In this document: positions 16,965-27,462 of the stretch, piece after piece | How positions within the stretch are numbered: position 1 is the first letter of the stretch | How the letters are laid out: every line of letters starts with the position of its first letter | Assembly: GCA_946188155.1 (NCBI GenBank) | Contig: CAMHUC010000004.1 | Span: forward strand, 1 to 64,000 | From: an uncultured bacterium | GTDB lineage: Bacteria > Bacteroidota > Bacteroidia > Bacteroidales > Bacteroidaceae | DNA length: 64,000 bases | Direction of reading: 5' to 3' | Made by a program: the position numbers and the translations under genes | The notes under the pieces: model-generated | The model's input: the letters and a program-made list of their open reading frames with translations, nothing else | What the model was told of the DNA's origin: nothing | Database searches by the model: none

Positions 16965-19900
16965 ATGAATAGTGCCAAGAGGATGATAACGGGTTGCGTC
17001 GTCTTGTGCCTCTGTCTGTTGGCGGAGGCACAAGGGTTCGTTGACCTGACCGTCCGTGAGGTGGCCGTCGACTCGGTGCTGCCCGTCTACCGTTGGCAGA
17101 AGGAGCTGGGGCCTCACTATGCGGACTCGGTCTATCAGGTCAGCATCGAATACCCGGAGTTCGTGGACATGACGGCCGAGGAGGTGCGGCGGCTGAAGCG
17201 TATCGGTGGCGACCGGCTGCCGGAGCTGCCCGTGGTGGAGCAGCACGTGGGAACGGCACGCAAGCGCGGCGTGCTCGATGTGTCGCTGGTGCCCCTCGTG
17301 TATCGCGAGCAGCGCTATCAGAAGCTGGTCAGCTTCAAGCTCAACGTGCAGGCAACAGGCACCAGCCGCTCCATGACGCGCTCTGGCGGCAGCGACCGCT
17401 ATGCGTCGCACAGCATCCTGGCCAGCGGGGCATGGGCAAAAATCAGCATCCCGGAGAGCGGATTCTACCAGCTGACCGATGCCCTCATCAGGAAGGCCGG
17501 ATTCAGCGACCCATCGAAGGTGAGAATCTACGGCTACGGCGGTGCCCTGCAGCCCGAGGTCCTGACGGGCGACTACCTGACAGAGACCGACGACCTGCCG
17601 GAGGTGCCCACGGCGACCATCGGCGGCAAGCGCGTGTTCTACGGCGTGGGCCCCGTGACGTGGGCTGCCGCCGATGCCCTTGTGCGCACGCGCAATCCTT
17701 ATTCAGACTACGGCTACTACTTCCTGACCGAGGCCGACGGCGAGCCGCTGACGGTGAGTGCCGAGGAGCTGACCGCCGCCCACTATCCTGCTGCCGACGA
17801 CTATCACCAGCTCTACGAGGTGGACAACTACTCCTGGTATCACGGCGGGCGCAACCTGTACCAGAAGACACCCTACACCGTCGGTACGCCCCAGAGCTAC
17901 ACCTTCACGGCCCCCACGAGTAGCGGCACGCTGGCGCTGGCACTGAGCTACGGCGGCGACTTTGCCGCCGAGGTGACCGTCAACGACTCCGTGGTGGGCA
18001 CCATCAGCGTGCGCACCGCCTTTGACAGCTATACCGAGGGAGCTGTGCAGACGTGGACATACCAAATCCCAAATCTCAAATCTCAAACCTCAAACACGGT
18101 GACGGTGACGCAGACACAGGGTGCCGAGGTGCGCCTGGACTACCTGGCGATGACCTTCAGCGAGCCCTTTCCGCTCGAAGACCTGGCCGCCGCCACGCTG
18201 CCCGTGCCGGAATACGTGTACCGCATCACCAACCAGGACCACCACGCCGACGAGAACGTGGACATGGTGATCATCATACCCACCACGCAGAAATGGCTGT
18301 CGCAGGCAGAGCGAGTCAAGCAGCTCCACGAGCAGCGCGACGGCCTGACGGTGCGCATCGTGCCTGCCGACGAGCTGTACAACGAGTTCGCCAGCGGCAC
18401 CCCCGACGCCAATGCCTACCGCCGCTACATGAAGATGATGTACGACCGCGCGGCGAGCGACGACGAGCTGCCGCGCTACCTGCTGCTCTTCGGCGACGGT
18501 GCCTGGGACAACCGCATGCTCACCGACGACTGGAAGAACTATTCGCCCGACGACTTCCTGCTCTGCTTCGAGAGCGACAACTCGTTCAGCCACGTCTACT
18601 GCTACGTAAGTGACGACTACTACTGCCTGCTCGACGACGGGGAGACCATCGAGACCACCGTCGGCAGCAGCACGAGCTATCAGGGAAAGCCCGACGTGGC
18701 CGTGGGACGACTCTCGGCACGCTCATTAGAGGAGGCCACCGTGCTGGTGGACAAAATAGAGAGCTACGTCGGCAACGCCGAGGCCGGTGCCTGGCAGAAC
18801 ACCGTCTGCGTGATGGGCGACGACGGCAACAACAACTCGCACATGTCGACCGCCGACCGCGTGGCCACCCTGGTGGAGAACACCTACCCCGGCTACACGG
18901 TGCAGAAGATATACTGGGATGCCTACGCCCGCACCACCTCGTCGACGGGCAACAGCTATCCCGACGTGACGCGACTCATCAAGGCACGCATGCAGGCGGG
19001 CGCACTGATGATGAACTACTCAGGCCACGGGGCTGCCTACGCCATCTCGCACGAGCTGGTGCTGCAGACGCCCGACTTCGCCGAGGCCACCTCGCTGCGC
19101 CTGCCCCTGTGGCTGACCGCCTCGTGTGACATCATGCCCTTCGACGGACAGGAAGACAACATCGGCGAGACGGCCATGAATAATAAGAACGGCGGGGCCA
19201 TCGCCTTCTTCGGCACCACCCGCACCGTCTATGCCAACTACAACGAGCAGATGAACCTGGCCTTCACCCGCTATGCACTGGGCCCCGACGGCGACAAGCC
19301 GCGCATGGCCATCGGCGAGGCCGTCCGACGGGCCAAGTGCGACCTGGTGACATCAGGTCGTGACACGTCGCCCAACAAGCTGCAGTACACCCTGCTCGGC
19401 GACCCCGCGCTGACACTGGCCACGCCGACGCTGCAGATGACCGTCGACAGCATCGGCGGCCGCAGCATTGACAGCGGCGAGACCGTGCAGCTGACTGCCG
19501 GCAGCGTGGTGACGGTGAAGGGACACGTCGGCGGCGCAGAGGTGCAGAGCGACTTCACGGGCGTGATGACAGCTACCGTGCGCGACGCCCTGGAGACCAT
19601 CACCTGCCGACTCAACGACGAGGGAAGCGACGGGGCATCGACACCCTTCGTGTACAACGACCGCACCAAGACCCTCTACAACGGCTCCGACAGCGTGGTA
19701 GGCGGGCGCTTCGCACTGACCTTCGCCGTGCCCAAGGACATCAGCTATGCCGAAGGCTCAGGACAGATGACGCTCTACGCCGTCAGCAACGACAAGGCGC
19801 TGGAGGCCCACGGCCTGACGGAGAACTTCGTGCTCAGCGGCAGCAGCGACGTGGCCAACGACAGCATCGGCCCCAGCATCTATTGCTATCTGAACAGTCC

Positions 19901-20522
19901 ATCGTTCACCAACGGAGGACGGGTGAACGCCAGGCCATACTTTGTGGCAGAGCTATACGACGACAGCGGCATCAACGCGTCGGGCAGCGGCATCGGCCAC
20001 GACCTGGAGCTCATCATCGACGGCCAGCTGTCGACGACCTACAACTTGAACAGCTACTTCGCCTACGACTTCGGCGACTACCGCAGCGGCAAGGTGCAGT
20101 ACAGCATACCCGAACTGTCGGAGGGCAAGCACAAGCTGCTCTTCAGGGCGTGGGACGTGATGAACAACTCGTCGACGGCAGAGCTGGCGTTCGAGGTGGA
20201 CAAGGGTGAGGCCGGCAGCATCAGCGTGGACTGCCTGCGCAACAGCGCCTCGGGCGGCACCACCTTCATCATCACCCACGACCACGCCGGCTCGCAGCTC
20301 GACGTGCGGCTCGACGTCTACGACACCTCCGGGCGACATCTCTGGCGCCATACGGAGTCGGGCGTGTCATCCGGCAACACCTACACGATGGACTGGGATC
20401 AGACCATCAGCGGCGGGCGACCCCTGATGACGGGTGTCTACATCTACCGCATCACGGTGAGCAGCAATGGAGGCGGTGAGGCTTCCGAAGCGAAGAAACT
20501 GATTGTGATAGGCAATAAATAG
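16965..20522 (+). CDS. porU: type IX secretion sortase PorU (C25 peptidase)
   Basis: 1,185 aa with a signal peptide (CVVLCLCLLAEAQG). The middle is a gingipain-type C25 domain: LLFGDGAWDNR, a catalytic His in MMNYSGHGAAYAISHE (about residue 688) and Cys in LWLTASCDIMPFDGQ (about residue 721). The C-terminus has an Ig-like region ending GVYIYRITV...KKLIVIG. PorU removes the C-terminal signal from T9SS cargo at the cell surface and works with PorV, which follows directly. Residues around 366-377 are coded by heptamer repeats. No clear promoter was found; the gene is divergent from the M13 gene. Confidence 0.93.
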   Translation: MNSAKRMITGCVVLCLCLLAEAQGFVDLTVREVAVDSVLPVYRWQKELGPHYADSVYQVSIEYPEFVDMTAEEVRRLKRIGGDRLPELPVVEQHVGTARKRGVLDVSLVPLVYREQRYQKLVSFKLNVQATGTSRSMTRSGGSDRYASHSILASGAWAKISIPESGFYQLTDALIRKAGFSDPSKVRIYGYGGALQPEVLTGDYLTETDDLPEVPTATIGGKRVFYGVGPVTWAAADALVRTRNPYSDYGYYFLTEADGEPLTVSAEELTAAHYPAADDYHQLYEVDNYSWYHGGRNLYQKTPYTVGTPQSYTFTAPTSSGTLALALSYGGDFAAEVTVNDSVVGTISVRTAFDSYTEGAVQTWTYQIPNLKSQTSNTVTVTQTQGAEVRLDYLAMTFSEPFPLEDLAAATLPVPEYVYRITNQDHHADENVDMVIIIPTTQKWLSQAERVKQLHEQRDGLTVRIVPADELYNEFASGTPDANAYRRYMKMMYDRAASDDELPRYLLLFGDGAWDNRMLTDDWKNYSPDDFLLCFESDNSFSHVYCYVSDDYYCLLDDGETIETTVGSSTSYQGKPDVAVGRLSARSLEEATVLVDKIESYVGNAEAGAWQNTVCVMGDDGNNNSHMSTADRVATLVENTYPGYTVQKIYWDAYARTTSSTGNSYPDVTRLIKARMQAGALMMNYSGHGAAYAISHELVLQTPDFAEATSLRLPLWLTASCDIMPFDGQEDNIGETAMNNKNGGAIAFFGTTRTVYANYNEQMNLAFTRYALGPDGDKPRMAIGEAVRRAKCDLVTSGRDTSPNKLQYTLLGDPALTLATPTLQMTVDSIGGRSIDSGETVQLTAGSVVTVKGHVGGAEVQSDFTGVMTATVRDALETITCRLNDEGSDGASTPFVYNDRTKTLYNGSDSVVGGRFALTFAVPKDISYAEGSGQMTLYAVSNDKALEAHGLTENFVLSGSSDVANDSIGPSIYCYLNSPSFTNGGRVNARPYFVAELYDDSGINASGSGIGHDLELIIDGQLSTTYNLNSYFAYDFGDYRSGKVQYSIPELSEGKHKLLFRAWDVMNNSSTAELAFEVDKGEAGSISVDCLRNSASGGTTFIITHDHAGSQLDVRLDVYDTSGRHLWRHTESGVSSGNTYTMDWDQTISGGRPLMTGVYIYRITVSSNGGGEASEAKKLIVIGNK
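18063..18095 (+). repeat. CAAATCT heptamer array inside porU
   Basis: Units CAAATCC, CAAATCT, CAAATCT, CAAACCT and a partial CAAAC follow each other inside the reading frame, translated as IPNLKSQTSN. The stretch is unlike the GC-rich codons around it. Confidence 0.8.
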
Positions 20523-20532
20523 GGCTGGCTTA

Positions 20533-20637
20533 CGTTTATAGTTTACGGTTTACAGTTTATAGTTTACAGTTTATAGTTTATAGTTTACAGTTTATAGTTT
20601 ACAGTTTATAGTTTACGGTTTACAGTTTACAGTTAAC
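20533..20637 (+). repeat. TTTAYAG heptamer array between porU and porV
   Basis: About fifteen units of TTTATAG or TTTACAG, with a few TTTACGG, fill the whole porU-porV gap. It leaves no room for a usual promoter, so porV is either read through from porU or started within the array. Two further TTTACAG units occur near 41992. Confidence 0.9.
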
Positions 20638-20639
20638 AG

Positions 20640-21833
20640 ATGATTACATTGAGATTCAGAGATACGTGGGTGCTGAGGGTGGTAGTGATATTATTCACTA
20701 TTCACTATTCACTATTCACTGCCCAGGCACAGGACGACGACGCGAAGATGATGTTCAATCCCGTGGAGCATGCCGTCATCTCGCAGACCATCGCCCCCGA
20801 TGCCCGTGGCGCTGGTATGGGCGACGTGGGCGTGGCCACCGACCCCGACGTCACTTCGCAGCACTGGAACCCTGCCAAATACCCCTTCTGCATCAGCCGT
20901 GCCGGTGTGGCTCTTAACTACACGCCGTGGCTCCGCAAACTTGTGGGCGACATCGACTTGGCCTACCTGGCAGGCTACTACCGCATCGGCGACTACTCAG
21001 CCCTTTCGGGTTCGCTGCGCTACTTCTCGCTCGGCGAGGTGTACACCTATGACGGCTCGGACATGACGGTGAAGCCCTACGAGATGGCGTTCGACGTGGC
21101 CTACTCGATGATGCTCAGTGAGAAGTTCTCGCTGGGTGCGGCCATACGTTTCATCCACAGTGACCTGCGCTATGACTACTCGGAGGACTCGAAGCCTGCC
21201 TCGGCCTTCGCAGCCGACCTGTCGATGTACTACAACAACTACGTGATGCTCGGCAGCCGTGAGAGCCAGCTGGGCCTGGGCGTGAACATCTCCAACATCG
21301 GTTCGAAGATCTCCTTCTTCGGCGACGAGGAGAGCCAGTTTCTGCCTGCCAACCTTCGTCTGGGCGCGTCGCTGATGATACCTGTCGATGAGTACAACCG
21401 TTTCAGCATTGCTGCCGATGCCAATAAGCTGCTGGTGCCCACCGTGCCCAGGCAGGAGGAGGGCGAGTCGAACACCGACTATCAGGACCGCGTGCGCCGT
21501 CAGTATAGTGACGTGAGCAGCATCAGCGGTATCTTCAAGAGCTTCGGCGATGCCCCCGGCGGTTTCAAGGAAGAACTCGAGGAGATACAGTGGAGCATCG
21601 GTGCGGAGTATGTGTACCACGACCAGTTCACCCTGCGTGCGGGCTATCACCACCAGGCGGAGTCAAAGGGTAACCTGAAGTACTTCACCGTGGGCGGCGG
21701 CTTCCGTATGAGCGTCTTCTCGCTCGACGTGGGTTACGTCATCTCTACAGCCCGCTCGAACCCCCTCGACCAGACACTCCGGTTCACCCTTGCCTTCGAT
21801 ATGGATGGCATCAAGGACTTGTTCCGCAGATGA
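20640..21833 (+). CDS. porV: type IX secretion outer-membrane protein PorV
   Basis: 397 aa. PorV (LptO) is a beta-barrel shuttle that brings T9SS cargo from the translocon to PorU. Family marks are DARGAGMGDVGVATDPDVTSQHWNPAKYPF near the mature N-terminus and aromatic-ended strands to the C-terminus FTLAFDMDG. The signal peptide core (FTIHYSLFT) is made of four ATTCACT heptamers. Start at 20640 lies just after the TTTAYAG array. Gene order porU-porV is typical. Because the heptamers are in frame, gain or loss of one would silence the gene. Confidence 0.92.
   Translation: MITLRFRDTWVLRVVVILFTIHYSLFTAQAQDDDAKMMFNPVEHAVISQTIAPDARGAGMGDVGVATDPDVTSQHWNPAKYPFCISRAGVALNYTPWLRKLVGDIDLAYLAGYYRIGDYSALSGSLRYFSLGEVYTYDGSDMTVKPYEMAFDVAYSMMLSEKFSLGAAIRFIHSDLRYDYSEDSKPASAFAADLSMYYNNYVMLGSRESQLGLGVNISNIGSKISFFGDEESQFLPANLRLGASLMIPVDEYNRFSIAADANKLLVPTVPRQEEGESNTDYQDRVRRQYSDVSSISGIFKSFGDAPGGFKEELEEIQWSIGAEYVYHDQFTLRAGYHHQAESKGNLKYFTVGGGFRMSVFSLDVGYVISTARSNPLDQTLRFTLAFDMDGIKDLFRR
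20693..20720 (+). repeat. four ATTCACT heptamers in the porV signal peptide
   Basis: Four perfect ATTCACT units code residues 19-27 of PorV. The heptamer is not a multiple of three, so slippage by one unit shifts the frame. Confidence 0.95.
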
Positions 21834-21869
21834 TACCCCCAACATTTAATTATATGTATAATAGAATCT

Positions 21870-22349
21870 ATGATAAGAGTAGGCTTTGGATTTGATGTAC
21901 ACCGGTTGGTTCCCAATAGGGAACTGTGGATGGGCGGCATCCGCTTGGATTATCAGTTAGGACTGCTGGGCCACAGCGATGCCGACGTGCTGCTGCACGC
22001 GGTGTGCGACGCCCTGCTGGGTGCCGCCAATATGCGTGACATCGGCTACCACTTCCCTGACACCTCTGCCGAGACCGACGGCATGGACAGCAAGGTGATT
22101 CTGAAGAATACCATCGACCTGATAGCCACCAAGGGCTATCGGCTGGTCAACATCGATGCCACCATCTGTGCCGAGCGGCCGAAGATGAATCCCCATATCC
22201 CCCAGATGAAGGCGTGCATGGCCCAGGTCATCGGCTGTGATGAGGATGCCGTCTCCATCAAGGCTACCACCACCGAGAAGCTCGGCTTCACAGGACGCGA
22301 AGAGGGCATCTCGGCTTACGCCGTTGCCCTCATCGAGAAGATAGAGTAA
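21870..22349 (+). CDS. ispF: 2-C-methyl-D-erythritol 2,4-cyclodiphosphate synthase
   Basis: 159 aa, normal length. It has the metal-binding GFDVHRL, the GHSDADVLLHAVCDALLGAA motif, FPDTS, and the C-terminal TTTEKLGFTGREEGISAYAVALI. The enzyme forms the cyclic diphosphate of the MEP isoprenoid pathway in the cytoplasm. It starts 36 bases after porV and may share its transcript. It faces GH97 across a 9-bp repeat array with inverted ends. Confidence 0.97.
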   Translation: MIRVGFGFDVHRLVPNRELWMGGIRLDYQLGLLGHSDADVLLHAVCDALLGAANMRDIGYHFPDTSAETDGMDSKVILKNTIDLIATKGYRLVNIDATICAERPKMNPHIPQMKACMAQVIGCDEDAVSIKATTTEKLGFTGREEGISAYAVALIEKIE

Positions 22350-22360
22350 TATTTTAGCAA

Positions 22361-22425
22361 GCAACGGATAGACCGGATATCCCGGATAACCCGGATATTC
22401 CGGGTTTTCCGGGTTCTTCCGTTGC
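22361..22425. repeat. CCGGATATT nonamer array with inverted ends
   Basis: Five 9-bp units (CCGGATATC, CCGGATAAC, CCGGATATT, CCGGGTTTT, CCGGGTTCT) lie between GCAACGGA and its complement TCCGTTGC. The ends can form a stem and may end transcription of ispF and GH97. The same 9-mers occur in frame inside the MFS gene at 28072-28143. Confidence 0.85.
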
Positions 22426-22444
22426 TGGGTATCTCCCATTAGGA

Positions 22445-24691
<2,247 letters not shown>

Positions 24692-24700
24692 TTATGAACT

Positions 24701-24900
24701 GAAGTTTCCCACCCCTTGTTCTTCCTAAAAACAACGAATTGAAACGGATTTCACGAATTTGCGACTTATTCTTGATTTCACAAATTGTTGCCGCAAGCGG
24801 CGGTTGCCTGCGCGTAGCTAATTCGTGTAATTTAAAACCATTAGGTTTCATTCGTTTCATTCGTTTTAATTCGTTGTTCTTAAAAAAGGTGGGAAACTTC
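24701..24900. repeat. gene-less inverted-repeat element, 200 bp
   Basis: GAAGTTTCCCACC at 24701 is matched by GGTGGGAAACTTC at 24888-24900. Pairing continues inward through AACAACGAATT and AAACG-type units, with ATTCGTTTC-like short repeats in the right arm. It is MITE-like, has no reading frame and sits between malQ and GH97. Confidence 0.85.
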
Positions 24901-24919
24901 GGTTGTGAATGATGCATTA

Positions 24920-27361
24920 TCACTTCCGCCCGCTGTGCAGGATGAGGCTGCTGATCTCCTCGTTGAGTTCATCGGCGGCGAGGAGCTGCTCGATGGTCAG
25001 GTGCATGCGGTAGCGCCAGTAGTGGCGCGGGTTGGCGGGGATGTTGATGCGCTCGGCGTTCTCGTCGGGCAGGCGCAGCTTCTCGTCGATGGAGAGCCAG
25101 TCTTGCAGGGAGAGCAGGCAGAGCATCGAAGGCGACGTCAGGTGGCGGCTGACGATGTCCTTGGCCAGCCAGCCGGGCAGCGGGCGGGGTGCGGGGCCTC
25201 CGCGGCGCAGCGTGGTGTTGAAGTAGGCCTGTGAGCGCTCCTCGTCCTCGTCCCACCACTGGCGGAGGGTCGGCATGTCGTGGGTGCTGATGGTGTCCAC
25301 CGAGCGGTAGGGGTTGTGTGAGAGCTTGCCGAAGCGTGTCGTCGGGTCCTTAGGCATCGACTGGATTTCGAGCGAGAGGATGCGCAGCTCGTTCATCACC
25401 CAGGGCACGCAGTCGGGCACCATGCCCAGGTCCTCGGCACAGACGAGCATACGGGTGGCCTGTGTCAGTCGGGGCAGCTTCTTCATGGCCTCCTGATACC
25501 AGAACTGGTTGTTGCGGCGGTAGAAGTAGTCGTTGTAGAGCTGGTTGAAGCGGAACTTCTGTTCCTCGCTGAGCTGCTCGTAGGCCTGCTGGTACTGCAC
25601 GGCGATGCGCGGGTGCCAGCGGTCGTTGCGCTTATGGTCTACGAGGAACAGGCCCTCGTTGAACTGCACGCCGTAGCCCTCTATCTCTTCTCGGCTCATG
25701 CCCAGGGCAGGGGCGAACTGCCCCATCAGCCCCGACTTCTCAGGCATGGGAATCTCCCAGATACGGAAGAATCCCAGCACGTGGTCGATGCGGTAGGCGT
25801 CGAAGTACTGTGCCATCTTCTTGAAGCGGCGCACCCACCAGGCGCAGTCGTCGCGGAGCATCTCGTCCCAGTTGTAGGTGGGGAATCCCCAGTTCTGTCC
25901 GTCGGTAGAGAAGGCATCGGGCGGTGCGCCGGCCTGTCCGTTGAGGTTGAAGTAGCGGGGCTCCACCCAGGCCTCTACACCGTCGCGGCTGATGCCGATG
26001 GGAATGTCGCCCTTCAGTACGACGCGATGCTTCCGGGCATATTCGTGGGCGGCGCGCATCTGCGTGTCGAGGCAGTACTGCACGAAGTACCAGAACTGAA
26101 GTTCCTTCTTACCTTTGAACGACGGATTCTGTACGGCCTCCACCGTGGCCGTCTGTGGCCACTCGGAGAAGACGGCGGTGCTGTAGAGGTCGCGGTAGTA
26201 GCAGAAGGCGGCGTAGGGCACGAGCCATTCCTGGTTCTGCTCGAAGAATGTCTTATAGGCAGGCGAGCGTTGTGTCTTGGTCCATTCCTGTTCGAAGATG
26301 ATGCGCAGGTAGTCCATCTTGGCCTTGAACATCCGTTCGTAGTCGATTTGCGGCAGCGCATTCAGTTCTTGGCGCAGTTGCTCCATCTCCTGGCGCTTCT
26401 GCTCGTCCTTGATGGGCGGCAGCTGGCGGAAGTCGCAGTACTGCGGGTGGAGGGCGTAGATGCTGATACTATTATAAGGATAGGAGTCCTGCCAGGTGCC
26501 AGTCATGTTGGTGTCGTTGATGGGCAGCACCTGAAGGAAGCGCTGGCGCGTCTTGTCGCACCAGTCGATCATCAGCTTCAGGTCGCCGAAGTCGCCTACG
26601 CCGAAGCTGCCCTCGCTGCGCAGCGAGAAGATGGGTATGACGGTGCCGGCACCCTTCCACGGGTAGACGGGGAAGTAGGCCTGTGGCAGCTCGTAGACCA
26701 CCACCTCGCCCTGTTCCATCTCAGGCAGTGCGATGGTGCGGTTCATACCGTTCTCCCAGAGGGGTGTCACGTCGACCTCGTCATCGAGGGCCACGAACTT
26801 GAACTCGAAGGTCTGTGGCAGCCTGTCGGCATCGAGGCTGATGGCCCACTCGTTGTTCTCGTGCTCGTCCATGTCGAGGGCGCGCTTGGCCTCCCAGTTG
26901 CCGAGGGCCTCGCCGCCACCGATGATGGCCAGCCGCTCGTTGCCGCGGAGCTGTGGGGCGCGTACCTTGATGCGCACCGTCTTGGCATATTCCGACGGTT
27001 GGCTCATCTTCCCCTCACGGGCGAAGATACACTCAGTGAAGGCCGAGGAGTACATGTAGCTGTCCTCGGGAATGTCGAGCCAGTGGTCATAGACCAGATA
27101 AGTGGTGGCCTTGGCAGCGGCAAACTCCAGGCGGTGGGGCATGACGAGCCACTCGTGGCGCATCTCCTGTTCCCCACGGTAGAGACTGTAGTGATAGTCG
27201 ACATAAGTGTTAGTCTTGATGGTCTTGCTGATGTCGCACGACCAGTGGAGACCGTCGTGGGTAGACATCTTGTGCTGTTCTACCTTTTCTCCCGTTTTCA
27301 GATTCAGTACCAGCTCTTCTCCGAACTTGGTCTGATACTCAAGGTTGAATTGTAACTTCAT
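24920..27361 (-). CDS. malQ: 4-alpha-glucanotransferase with two N-terminal starch-binding domains
   Basis: 813 aa. Residues 1-110 and about 125-235 are CBM20-like (the second has IIGGGEALGNWEAKRALDM). The GH77 barrel follows, with VLPINDTNMTGTWQDSYPYN, KGDIPIGISRDGVEAW, AYRIDHVLGFFRIWEIP holding the nucleophile Asp, LVCAEDLGMVPDCVP with the acid/base Glu, and STHDMPTLRQWW. It transfers glucan chains between maltodextrins in the cytoplasm. A LacI-type operator lies 37 bases upstream. It is downstream of the MFS gene and upstream of GH97. Confidence 0.95.
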   Translation of the reverse strand: MKLQFNLEYQTKFGEELVLNLKTGEKVEQHKMSTHDGLHWSCDISKTIKTNTYVDYHYSLYRGEQEMRHEWLVMPHRLEFAAAKATTYLVYDHWLDIPEDSYMYSSAFTECIFAREGKMSQPSEYAKTVRIKVRAPQLRGNERLAIIGGGEALGNWEAKRALDMDEHENNEWAISLDADRLPQTFEFKFVALDDEVDVTPLWENGMNRTIALPEMEQGEVVVYELPQAYFPVYPWKGAGTVIPIFSLRSEGSFGVGDFGDLKLMIDWCDKTRQRFLQVLPINDTNMTGTWQDSYPYNSISIYALHPQYCDFRQLPPIKDEQKRQEMEQLRQELNALPQIDYERMFKAKMDYLRIIFEQEWTKTQRSPAYKTFFEQNQEWLVPYAAFCYYRDLYSTAVFSEWPQTATVEAVQNPSFKGKKELQFWYFVQYCLDTQMRAAHEYARKHRVVLKGDIPIGISRDGVEAWVEPRYFNLNGQAGAPPDAFSTDGQNWGFPTYNWDEMLRDDCAWWVRRFKKMAQYFDAYRIDHVLGFFRIWEIPMPEKSGLMGQFAPALGMSREEIEGYGVQFNEGLFLVDHKRNDRWHPRIAVQYQQAYEQLSEEQKFRFNQLYNDYFYRRNNQFWYQEAMKKLPRLTQATRMLVCAEDLGMVPDCVPWVMNELRILSLEIQSMPKDPTTRFGKLSHNPYRSVDTISTHDMPTLRQWWDEDEERSQAYFNTTLRRGGPAPRPLPGWLAKDIVSRHLTSPSMLCLLSLQDWLSIDEKLRLPDENAERINIPANPRHYWRYRMHLTIEQLLAADELNEEISSLILHSGRK

Positions 27362-27397
27362 AGATATAGTGCTTTTAATTCGAATTCATAATGGCGC

Positions 27398-27409
27398 GCA
27401 ATCGGTTGC
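27398..27409. promoter_or_regulatory. LacI-type operator upstream of malQ
   Basis: GCAATCGGTTGC, part of the longer palindrome GCGCAA-TCGG-TTGCGC. It matches the pattern G[C/T]AANCGNTTGC also present before susC at 30622, and has the central CG typical of LacI-family sites. Confidence 0.55.
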
Positions 27410-27420
27410 GCATAAATCAT

Positions 27421-27462
27421 ACCTCTCACCTCTCACCTCTTACCTCTTACCTCTCACCTCTA
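27421..27462. repeat. six ACCTCTC heptamers over the MFS stop codon
   Basis: Units ACCTCTC, ACCTCTC, ACCTCTT, ACCTCTT, ACCTCTC, ACCTCTA. The stop of the MFS gene and its last residues (RGER) are inside the array, so copy-number change would alter the C-terminus. Confidence 0.9.

Noticed and set aside
25613-27355. 580-aa plus-strand frame opposite malQ
   Set aside because: It is the shadow of a clear GH77 gene in GC-rich DNA and shows no family motifs.
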